Shown: in pieces, positions 28,242 to 35,915 of the stretch
Position numbering within the stretch: the stretch's first letter is position 1
Layout: every line of letters starts with the position of its first letter
Origin: Shewanella oncorhynchi
GTDB taxonomy: Bacteria > Pseudomonadota > Gammaproteobacteria > Enterobacterales > Shewanellaceae
DNA length: 64,000 nucleotides
NCBI RefSeq assembly: GCF_012584455.1
Contig: NZ_JABAEB010000006.1
Location: forward strand, 306,181 to 370,180
Direction of reading: 5' to 3'
Program-made: the position numbers and the translations under genes
The notes under the pieces: model-generated
The model's database searches: none
Seen by the model: the letters and a program-made list of their open reading frames with translations, nothing else
Told to the model about the DNA's origin: nothing

Positions 28242-30791
28242 ATGACACAAGCTCAAGCAAAATACTTAAAAGATTATCAAGCGCCACTTTTTACGATAGA
28301 GACTATCGATTTAGCTTTTAATTTGGCAGGCAATGAAACCCAAGTGCAGGCGATCAGTCGTATAAAACGCACTTCAAAACATGCACAAGCCTTAGTGTTG
28401 GATGGCGAAGATTTGACCATTTTTTCGCTGACAGTCAATGGTGATGCTGTGCCTTACCATGTTAGTGCAGGTCAATTAGTTTTAGAAACTGAGCTTGATG
28501 AGTTTGAGCTGAACATTATCACTAAGCTCGATCCTGAAGCTAATTCGAGCCTTGAAGGGCTCTATATGTCCGATGGTGCCTACTGCACGCAATGCGAGGC
28601 AGAGGGCTTTCGACGTATCACTTATTTCCTTGATCGCCCTGATGTATTAGCTAAATACACAGTTCGTATCGAAGCCGATAGCGCCGCATTCCCGTTTTTA
28701 CTGAGTAACGGTAATTTGATTGATCAAGGTGAGTTAGATGGCGGACGCCATTATGTTTGCTGGCAAGATCCATTTCCAAAACCAGCGTATTTATTTGCCT
28801 TAGTCGCTGGCGATTTTGATCTATTGCAAGATGAGTTCATTACTCGCAGTCGCCGTAAAGTGATCCTGCAAGTGTTCGTTGATAAAGGTAATTTACATAA
28901 AGCACACCATGCGATGGCATCACTTAAGAAATCCATGGCATGGGATGAGAGCCGTTTTGATCTTGAGTATGATTTAGATATTTACATGATAGTGGCCGTC
29001 GACTTTTTCAATATGGGAGCGATGGAAAACAAAGGCTTAAATATCTTTAACACTAAATATGTGCTCGCAGATACCTTAACGGCCACCGACGAGGATTATC
29101 ACGGCATTGAATCGGTTGTAGGCCATGAGTATTTCCATAATTGGACAGGAAACCGCGTAACGTGCCGCGATTGGTTCCAGTTAAGTTTGAAAGAAGGCTT
29201 AACGGTTTTTCGCGATCAAGAATTTAGCTCAGATTTAGGCTCTCGTGCTGTGAATCGAATTCACGCAATTAAAGTGATCAAGAATCAGCAATTTGCAGAA
29301 GATTCTGGCCCTATGTCCCATCCTATTCGTCCAGAATCTGTCATTGAGATGAATAATTTCTACACTGTGACTGTGTATAACAAGGGCGCTGAAGTCATCC
29401 GCATGATGCACACTTTGCTCGGCGAAGAAAAGTTTCAGGCGGGAATGAAACTGTATTTTAAACGCCACGACGGCCAAGCTGTCACCTGTGATGATTTTGT
29501 GGCGGCAATGGAAGATGCCAGCGGAGTGGATTTAACCCAATTCCGTTTATGGTATAGCCAAGCCGGTACGCCGATTGTGACTGCGATGGACAGTTTTGAT
29601 GCGCAAACGGGCGTTTATCAATTGACCCTTAAACAAAGTCTAGTGAACTGTGCATCACCGCTGCATATTCCGTTTAGCTTAGAGCTCTTAGATGCGAAGG
29701 GCCATTCTTTAGTGAATGAGATTCTCGATTTTACTCAAACTGAACAAGTGTTTAGCTTTGATGGATTCACTCATAAACCCGTCGCTTCGTTACTGCAAAA
29801 CTTTTCCGCTCCCGTCAAATTACAATATCGATTCAATGTGGATCAACTCGTTCACTTGATGCGTTTTGCTAGCAGCGAAGTGGCGCGTTGGGAAGCCTCT
29901 GTGACCCTAGTGAGTCAAGCTATTTGGCAAAATGTGGCGAGTTTACAACAGCAACAAGCTATGGCTCTCGATCCCCGTGTGCGCGATAGTTTTAAAGGTG
30001 TGTTGTTAGATACTGAGCTTGATCCGGCATTGATCGCCGAAATATTAGCGATACCTACGGCTTCGGCTTTGATTGAGCAAACAGAGAATGTTGATCTAGA
30101 TGCGTTAGCTTTAGCACGTGAATTTGTACTAATAGAGCTCGCTTCACATAGTGAAGATGAATTGATTGCGCTATATCGTTCTTTAGTCGCAGTAGAGAGT
30201 ACGCAGGCAAGAGCCCTTAAAAATCAGTGTTTAACTTGGTTAGCTCGGGTGTCGGATGAGGCCGAGGGGTTAGTGATTTCTCAGTTCGATAACGCCAGTA
30301 ATATGACGGATTCTCTTGGTGCGTTGACGGCAGCCAATGTTGGGAATTTACCTTGTCGTGATGAACTGATGACGACATTTGAGCTACGTTGGCAGGATAC
30401 GCCATTAGTGATGGATAAATGGTTTATGTTGCAAGCGACCCGTGATGCAGATGATGTGATTGAGTGTTTGCGTCAGTTGCAGCAACACAAGTGTTTTAGT
30501 ATGAGCAATCCAAACCGAGTGCGTGCTTTAGTGGGCAGTTTTGCTGCCGGTAATATTTATCAATTCCACCGTAGAGACGGTAAGGGTTATGCTTTCTTAA
30601 CCGAATGCTTAATGACCCTTAATAAGCTCAATCCGCAGGTTGCGGCCCGTATGGTGACGCCATTGATCCAGTATCATAAATTCGACTTAGGCCGCCAAAC
30701 TTTGATAAAAGCCTGTTTAGGGCAACTTTTGGCTTTGCCTGACTTATCTAAGGATATGTACGAAAAAGTCTCTAAAGCATTGGCAAAATAG
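28242..30791 (+). CDS. pepN: Aminopeptidase N (M1 family)
   Basis: PepN is the main cytosolic alanyl aminopeptidase. The 849-residue protein (E. coli 870) begins without a signal peptide. The exopeptidase motif GAMEN is at 259-263, and the zinc site is H295-E296-x-x-H299 with the third ligand E318 (HEYFHN ... LKEG). The large helical C-terminal domain (about 530-849) closes the active-site chamber. DUF2835 follows 43 bp later. In Vibrio, as I recall, pepN-DUF2835 are followed directly by the NAD-GDH gene and pyrD; here a four-gene cluster intervenes. Confidence 0.97.
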   Translation: MTQAQAKYLKDYQAPLFTIETIDLAFNLAGNETQVQAISRIKRTSKHAQALVLDGEDLTIFSLTVNGDAVPYHVSAGQLVLETELDEFELNIITKLDPEANSSLEGLYMSDGAYCTQCEAEGFRRITYFLDRPDVLAKYTVRIEADSAAFPFLLSNGNLIDQGELDGGRHYVCWQDPFPKPAYLFALVAGDFDLLQDEFITRSRRKVILQVFVDKGNLHKAHHAMASLKKSMAWDESRFDLEYDLDIYMIVAVDFFNMGAMENKGLNIFNTKYVLADTLTATDEDYHGIESVVGHEYFHNWTGNRVTCRDWFQLSLKEGLTVFRDQEFSSDLGSRAVNRIHAIKVIKNQQFAEDSGPMSHPIRPESVIEMNNFYTVTVYNKGAEVIRMMHTLLGEEKFQAGMKLYFKRHDGQAVTCDDFVAAMEDASGVDLTQFRLWYSQAGTPIVTAMDSFDAQTGVYQLTLKQSLVNCASPLHIPFSLELLDAKGHSLVNEILDFTQTEQVFSFDGFTHKPVASLLQNFSAPVKLQYRFNVDQLVHLMRFASSEVARWEASVTLVSQAIWQNVASLQQQQAMALDPRVRDSFKGVLLDTELDPALIAEILAIPTASALIEQTENVDLDALALAREFVLIELASHSEDELIALYRSLVAVESTQARALKNQCLTWLARVSDEAEGLVISQFDNASNMTDSLGALTAANVGNLPCRDELMTTFELRWQDTPLVMDKWFMLQATRDADDVIECLRQLQQHKCFSMSNPNRVRALVGSFAAGNIYQFHRRDGKGYAFLTECLMTLNKLNPQVAARMVTPLIQYHKFDLGRQTLIKACLGQLLALPDLSKDMYEKVSKALAK

Positions 30792-30834
30792 CAGTTTGTT
30801 GGAGGAGGGCAGCAGTCTGTGCTGTCCTGATATT

Positions 30835-31050
30835 ATGGAACTGTATTTCAAACTATCGATCAGCTATCGAGATTTCTTACCTTATTATCAAGGGCTTGCC
30901 GATAAAGTCGAGGTTCGTGAAACTCAAGGGCGGATTTTGTGGATTAATGGCCGTCATTTTAGGCGTTTTTTAACCGAAAATGGCATTCAAGGCTATTTCA
31001 AATTGGTTTTAGATGACAAGGGACAATTTGTTTCATTAAATCGAGTTTAG
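30835..31050 (+). CDS. DUF2835 family small protein
   Basis: The internal ATG at 30835 gives a 71-residue protein beginning MELYFKLSISY, the size and N-terminus usual for DUF2835; an in-frame TTG at 30796 would add 13 unrelated residues. The sequence is compact and mixed, with FLPYYQGLADKVEVRETQG and WINGRHFRRFLT. There is no signal peptide or membrane segment, so it is probably cytosolic. Function is unknown. It is probably co-transcribed with pepN and has been retained beside it in related genera, which hints at a shared or translationally linked role. Confidence 0.8.
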   Translation: MELYFKLSISYRDFLPYYQGLADKVEVRETQGRILWINGRHFRRFLTENGIQGYFKLVLDDKGQFVSLNRV

Positions 31051-31228
31051 TCTTAATTTGTTTATCTTTGCTTAGAGCAATTACTTTAAACGGTCGGCTG
31101 ATTACTAAGCTCGCTTTGTGATATTTTATTTTTAAATATGTTAATGAATTATATGATTTTTTAATGTGTTTTTATGTTTCATTCCTATTCCGCTTTTCGC
31201 TAATTTAAATCTCTCCTTTTTAGTTATC

Positions 31229-31242
31229 GGTACAAATGTACC
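31229..31242. promoter_or_regulatory. Palindrome GGTACA-AA-TGTACC upstream of the DUF1302 cluster
   Basis: A perfect 6-bp inverted repeat with a 2-bp centre lies 147 bp before the start codon. It has the form of a dimeric repressor or activator site, but no known regulator is assigned. Confidence 0.4.
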
Positions 31243-31304
31243 TACATGCTTAATTCTTTAGAAAATTTTCTCTAACTGCGCCTTGCTCAAGGGGATTAAT
31301 TGCT

Positions 31305-31320
31305 GTAACAATGATGTTAC
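31305..31320. promoter_or_regulatory. Palindrome GTAACA-ATGA-TGTTAC upstream of the DUF1302 cluster
   Basis: A perfect 6-bp inverted repeat with a 4-bp spacer lies 69 bp before the start codon, a position typical of an operator near the transcription start. The regulator is unknown. Confidence 0.45.
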
Positions 31321-31388
31321 CTGTGAGCTAACAAGATGTTGGTTGTAATTCCTAAAACAAAGAATCCAGCAGGGTACGGAGAGCTAAA

Positions 31389-33431
31389 ATGAAAATTGTT
31401 AAAAATAGTTTTAACAAATCGGCGCTTGCTTTGGGGGTGGCGTCGGCATTGAGTTTGTTAATGATCCCAAGCGTTAATGCAGTATCTTTTAATTGGGGAG
31501 AGGTTGAGGGCACATTTGACTCAACTTGGACTGCTGGTGCGAGCTGGCGTGTAGGGGAGCGCGATTGGGAAGGTCAAATTGGTAAGGTTAATCAACCCCA
31601 ATTCGATTGGTCTAATTACAGCGCATTTGGCAATACTAAATACACTTCTGCTGAGATTTGGGCCCAGCCCGGATCGTATTCCAGTAACAATGACTTAAGT
31701 AATTTACTTTATTCTCAAGGCGATACTACGTCCGAAATCGTTAAAGGTTTGCATGAATTGTCATTGAAATACAAAAACTACGGTTTATTCGCTCGTGGTA
31801 TGTATTTCTATGATCGTAAACTCAATGACGGTAATTATGATTTTAATGATCCGATAACGGGCAAAGAGTTTGACCCTTGCGAAGATAACCGTGCTTCAGA
31901 AGTTCAATGTAAAGATATTCGCTTACTCGATGCGTTTGTGTATGGCAACTTTGACCTCAACGATGGCGCTAATCCATTATCTATTCGTGTAGGTAATCAA
32001 GTGGTGTCATGGGGTGAAAGTACACTGATTGCCCATGGGATCAGTGAAATCAACGCCGTTGACTTGAACATACTTAATGCGCCAGGCGCTGAACTAAAAG
32101 AAGCGTTCAGACCTCAAGGTATGGTGTGGGCTTCCCTTGGTTTGACGGATTCATTAACGGTAGAAGCATTCTATCAATATGATTGGCAACCTATTTGGGT
32201 ACCAACACCGGGTTCTATTTTTGCGACTAACGATTTTGCGGGTTTCGGTGGTTACGCTCAAAACGCTCAGCTTGGGTTTAATGCTAACCCTGACATCAAT
32301 TTAGACTTTGTGATGCAAGAATACGAGCGTTTAGCGGGCATGATTGCCAGCGGCCAATCTATTCCGACACAGCAATTGGTTTCTATGGCCTTAGCTTACC
32401 CAACAAAAGTGACGCTAGTGCAGGATGAGGCAGAGCCAAGCAATGATGGCCAATATGGTATTAAGCTGGGTTATTACGCGCCTTCACTGGGTGAAACCGA
32501 ATTTGGTTTTTATTTCATGAATTACCATAGCCGTCGTCCTCTTATCAGTGGTACAGCCGCCGATTTTAGCACGGGTGCACTTTTGTCTGATCTGGCGACC
32601 ATAGGTCAAAACTCGGGTAACATTGATCGTGAATTGTTGCTCAATTTGAAGAGTTTCTCTAAGGCGCAAATCGTTTATCCAGAAGATATCAAGCTTTACG
32701 GTTTCAGTTTCAATACCTTGGTTGGTGATACCTCTGTCGCGGCTGAAATTGCCCATCGTCAGGATGAACCACTGCAAATCGATGACGTAGAATTATTGTT
32801 TGCCGGTATGCCACAGCAGTTAGCTAACGCTGGTCTTCGTCCAGATCTCGATGGTATTTCACAGATTAAAGATGTTAAGCCGGGTGAAACCGTGGATGGC
32901 TTTATCCGTCTTGATACCACTCAGGCGCAGATGACTTTCACCCATTTATTTGGTCCAACGTTAGGTTTAGATAACTTGACTATGTTGGCCGAAGTGGGTG
33001 GCGTGTGGATCCATGATATGCCAGGTTTTGATGAGCTACGTCTCAATGGTCCTGGTACGTCACGTTCTGGCGGCAACCCAGATATGCCCGGCATCATTCA
33101 AGCCTTGCACAATGGTCCTGAAACTAACCCGTTCCCAACCGACTTTGCTTGGGGATATCGTTTAGTTGGAAAGGCGGATTTCAACAACGTATTTGCTGGG
33201 GTCAATATGTCTCCACGGGTGATTTTCTCCCATGACGTTGATGGTATTACACCTGATCCTATGTTCCTGTTCACGGAAGGACGTAAGTCTGTCGCGCTAG
33301 GCGTTAACTTCGACTATCAAAACCGTTGGGGTGCAGATATCTCCTATAACAATTTCTTTGGCGGTGTCGGTACGACGAATGCGATGGCAGATCGTGATTA
33401 TGTTTCATTCAATATCAAGTATTCGATCTAA
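31389..33431 (+). CDS. DUF1302 family outer-membrane beta-barrel protein
   Basis: This 680-residue protein has a signal peptide (about 1-31, cleavage after SVNA). The mature part begins with the family hallmark VSFNWGEVEGTFDSTWTAGA and runs as alternating aromatic-rich strands to a C-terminal strand VSFNIKYSI, as expected for a large outer-membrane barrel. The segment GNQVVSWGESTLIAHGISEINAVD is typical of DUF1302. The family recurs beside DUF1329, YCF48-like and RND/MMPL genes in pseudomonads and other proteobacteria, often near genes for hydrophobic compounds. The transported substrate is unknown. The DUF1329 gene follows 13 bp later. Confidence 0.85.
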   Translation: MKIVKNSFNKSALALGVASALSLLMIPSVNAVSFNWGEVEGTFDSTWTAGASWRVGERDWEGQIGKVNQPQFDWSNYSAFGNTKYTSAEIWAQPGSYSSNNDLSNLLYSQGDTTSEIVKGLHELSLKYKNYGLFARGMYFYDRKLNDGNYDFNDPITGKEFDPCEDNRASEVQCKDIRLLDAFVYGNFDLNDGANPLSIRVGNQVVSWGESTLIAHGISEINAVDLNILNAPGAELKEAFRPQGMVWASLGLTDSLTVEAFYQYDWQPIWVPTPGSIFATNDFAGFGGYAQNAQLGFNANPDINLDFVMQEYERLAGMIASGQSIPTQQLVSMALAYPTKVTLVQDEAEPSNDGQYGIKLGYYAPSLGETEFGFYFMNYHSRRPLISGTAADFSTGALLSDLATIGQNSGNIDRELLLNLKSFSKAQIVYPEDIKLYGFSFNTLVGDTSVAAEIAHRQDEPLQIDDVELLFAGMPQQLANAGLRPDLDGISQIKDVKPGETVDGFIRLDTTQAQMTFTHLFGPTLGLDNLTMLAEVGGVWIHDMPGFDELRLNGPGTSRSGGNPDMPGIIQALHNGPETNPFPTDFAWGYRLVGKADFNNVFAGVNMSPRVIFSHDVDGITPDPMFLFTEGRKSVALGVNFDYQNRWGADISYNNFFGGVGTTNAMADRDYVSFNIKYSI

Positions 33432-33444
33432 AAGGACTCAAACA

Positions 33445-34809
33445 ATGAAGAAACTGACGATATTGGCGAGTGCAGTCATGCTGGCGTTCGCAGCGCCAGT
33501 CGCTATGGCTAAGATATCAGAAGCTGATGCGGCAAAACTTGGCAATGAACTTACCCCTTTAGGTGCTGAAAAAGCAGGTAATGCTGATGGTTCTATTCCT
33601 GCGTGGGATGGTGGTATCACTCAGCCTGTGGCGGGTTATACCAAAGGGATGCATCACCCAGATCCTTTCCCTGAGGATAAGATTGAATTTACTATTACCA
33701 ATGCTAACAAAGCGCAATATAAAGATTTTTTAACGCCGGGTCAGATGAAGTTGTTCGAACTTTATCCTGATACCTACAAGATGAATGTGTACAAGACTCG
33801 CCGTAGCGCCTCTGTACCACAGTTCGTTTACGATGCGACTAAAGTTAACGCGACTCGTGCTGAACTGATTGCACAGGGCAATGGTATTTCTGGCGCGGCT
33901 ATTGGTATTCCATTCCCGATCCCTGCAAATGGTTTAGAAGCAATTTGGAACCACATTTTGCGTTTTCGTGGTATCGATATCGAAACTTCCCGTAGCCAAG
34001 CTGCACCGACAGCCGATGGTAGCTATAGCTTAGTCGAAACGGCTGAGGAAATTCGCTTCGAATATTCTCGTCCAGAAATTACCTTAGATCAGCTTAAAGC
34101 CAGCAATACGCTGTTCTACTTTAAGCAAGTGGTGACTCAGCCTGCACGTTTAGCTGGTACAGCCTTATTGGTTAAAGAAACCATGGATCAAGAGGCGCTT
34201 CCCCGCCAAGCTTGGACCTATAACACAGGTCAACGTCGAGTACGTAAAGCGCCGAACGTGGCTTTTGATACACCGGGTACAGTGTCAGATGGTCTGCGTA
34301 CGACAGATGATTTCGATATGTTTAACGGCTCTCCTGTGCGTTACAATTGGGAACTAGTTGGCAAAAAAGAAATTTATATCCCGTACAACGATTACAAACT
34401 GCATTCGGATAAGCTGAAATATGACCAAATATTGAAACCTGGTCATGTGAATCCTGAATACGTTCGTTGGGAAAAACACCGCGTATGGCAAGTGAGGGCG
34501 ACGCTGAAAGATGGTATGCGCCACATTTATAAAGTGCGCGATATGTACCTTGATGAAGATTCATGGCAAGTGTCAATCGCCGATCTCTACGACAACCGTG
34601 ATCAGTTGTATCGTGTGGCCGTTGCACATGGCTTGAATTATTACGAAGTACCTGCACAGTGGGATACTTTAGAAGTCTTCCATGATTTGCAATCCCGTCG
34701 TTATCTCGCCATGGGCTTAGACAACCAAAGTGGCATGTATAACTTCGATGCCAAACTGACTGAAGCTAACTTTACCCCCGATGCATTGCGTCGTGAAGGT
34801 ATCCGTTAA
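33445..34809 (+). CDS. DUF1329 family periplasmic protein
   Basis: From ATG 33445 (AAAGGA upstream) the protein has 454 residues; the frame stays open back to 33331 inside the DUF1302 gene, but the signal peptide MKKLTILASAVMLAFAAPVAMA fixes the start. The mature protein begins KISEADAAKLGNELTPLGAE, the DUF1329 opening, and contains IPFPIPANGLEAIWNHI, RRVRKAPNVAFD and MRHIYKVRDMYLDEDSW. As I recall, DUF1329 is compared with LolA/LolB-type lipid-binding folds, which would suit a periplasmic lipid or hydrophobe carrier. That role is inference. It is paired with the upstream barrel. Confidence 0.85.
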   Translation: MKKLTILASAVMLAFAAPVAMAKISEADAAKLGNELTPLGAEKAGNADGSIPAWDGGITQPVAGYTKGMHHPDPFPEDKIEFTITNANKAQYKDFLTPGQMKLFELYPDTYKMNVYKTRRSASVPQFVYDATKVNATRAELIAQGNGISGAAIGIPFPIPANGLEAIWNHILRFRGIDIETSRSQAAPTADGSYSLVETAEEIRFEYSRPEITLDQLKASNTLFYFKQVVTQPARLAGTALLVKETMDQEALPRQAWTYNTGQRRVRKAPNVAFDTPGTVSDGLRTTDDFDMFNGSPVRYNWELVGKKEIYIPYNDYKLHSDKLKYDQILKPGHVNPEYVRWEKHRVWQVRATLKDGMRHIYKVRDMYLDEDSWQVSIADLYDNRDQLYRVAVAHGLNYYEVPAQWDTLEVFHDLQSRRYLAMGLDNQSGMYNFDAKLTEANFTPDALRREGIR

Positions 34810-34824
34810 TAGGCCACGTACAAA

Positions 34825-34841
34825 GGGGCGCTTAGCGCCCC
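34825..34841 (+). terminator. GC-rich hairpin between DUF1329 and the YCF48-like gene
   Basis: GGGGCGC and GCGCCCC form a perfect 7-bp stem with a 3-nt loop, 15 bp after the DUF1329 stop. There is no T-tract, so it more likely stabilises the upstream mRNA or gives partial termination than a full stop. Confidence 0.5.
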
Positions 34842-34862
34842 TCATTAGTTAAGGAAGTTTGT

Positions 34863-35879
34863 ATGTCGTTTCGCATCCTTCAGTGTGTCGCTGTATTAAG
34901 TTTCGGTGGCGCTTTTTTTCCTTTTACGTTATCTGCAACGCCCTCTGATCCGATTTTTTCTCAAGTTCAACCTCTTGCTGCTTCATCTTTGATTTTAGAT
35001 ATTGCCAACGTAGGCGCAGGTTTAGTGGCTGTGGGTGAACGTGGCCATGCTCTGGTGTATGACGGCAGTTGGCATCAAGTGGCAACGCCCGTGAGTTCAC
35101 AGCTGACCAAAGTCTTTTTTCTCAATGAAAAACGCGGTTGGGCTGTAGGTCATGATGCAACCATTTTACAGACTCAGGATGGCGGTCAAACTTGGCAGTT
35201 ACAAATGCATTCGCCAGAGATTGAAAAGCCTTTCCTCGATGTGGTGTTTTTAGACGAAAACAATGGTATTGCCATTGGCGCTTACGGTTTGTTTTATCGC
35301 ACCAACGATGGCGGTGCCCAGTGGCGCGAGGAGTTCCATGAGGAGCTTTTAGCTGAAGAAGATGTGGCTTATTTGGCGGAGTTAAAAGGCAGCGATCAAT
35401 TGGCCTATTTGAGTGCGCGCGCTTCATTATTGCCGCACTTTAATCGTATTTTAACCTTAACCGATGGACGTTTATTATTGGTTGGCGAGCTGGGCTTAGT
35501 TGCTGTTTCTGGCGATCAAGGTAAAACATTTACGCGTACCAATTTTGATTACGATGGTTCTATGTTTAACGCCGTAGAAACGAAAAATGCTGTGTATGTG
35601 ATGGGCCTTCGCGGTCATATATTCAAAGCTGATGTGAGTTTAAGCCAATGGAATCAAATAGAACTGCCTGTGCAATCCTCAATCAACGGTGCCATGGTTG
35701 TTTCTGACGACGCGCTATATTTAGTGGGTAATGCGGGGATAGTGATCAAGCTAAATGAGGACGACACTAGCAGCATCGTGACTCGTCGCCAAGGGGAAAA
35801 CTTAGTGTCTATTGCGAAGGATAATCAAGGGAATATGTGGTTATCTGGCAGCCAAGGGCTGTTTATTCTTAAGCCATAA
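34863..35879 (+). CDS. YCF48/BNR-repeat periplasmic protein
   Basis: This 338-residue protein has an N-terminal signal sequence (about 1-25) and repeats of the YCF48/BNR beta-propeller type. Examples are FFLNEKRGWAVGHDATILQT followed by DGGQTW, VFLDENNGIAIGAYGLFYRT followed by NDGGAQW, and LLLVGELGLVAVSGDQGKTF. Such propellers act as assembly factors or binding platforms. Annotations as photosystem II stability factor come from the Ycf48 homology and have no meaning in this organism. It lies between DUF1329 and the RND gene (36 bp downstream), so a periplasmic adaptor of that transporter is a reasonable inference. Confidence 0.82.
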   Translation: MSFRILQCVAVLSFGGAFFPFTLSATPSDPIFSQVQPLAASSLILDIANVGAGLVAVGERGHALVYDGSWHQVATPVSSQLTKVFFLNEKRGWAVGHDATILQTQDGGQTWQLQMHSPEIEKPFLDVVFLDENNGIAIGAYGLFYRTNDGGAQWREEFHEELLAEEDVAYLAELKGSDQLAYLSARASLLPHFNRILTLTDGRLLLVGELGLVAVSGDQGKTFTRTNFDYDGSMFNAVETKNAVYVMGLRGHIFKADVSLSQWNQIELPVQSSINGAMVVSDDALYLVGNAGIVIKLNEDDTSSIVTRRQGENLVSIAKDNQGNMWLSGSQGLFILKP

Positions 35880-35915
35880 AATTTTAAAACTACAATAAAT
35901 AATAGGGCCGAGAAG

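Larger units (their letters stand above)
31051..31388. other. Long AT-rich upstream region of the DUF1302 cluster
   Basis: These 338 bp separate DUF2835 from the DUF1302 gene and hold no credible ORF. The middle part is very AT-rich. Two short palindromes (31229-31242 and 31305-31320) lie within 160 bp of the DUF1302 start and are candidate regulator sites. GGAGAG lies just before the start codon. Confidence 0.6.

Noticed and set aside
33331..33444. Extended start of the DUF1329 gene inside the DUF1302 gene
   Set aside because: The signal peptide begins at 33445 with AAAGGA upstream; the extension is a shifted reading of the barrel's C-terminus.
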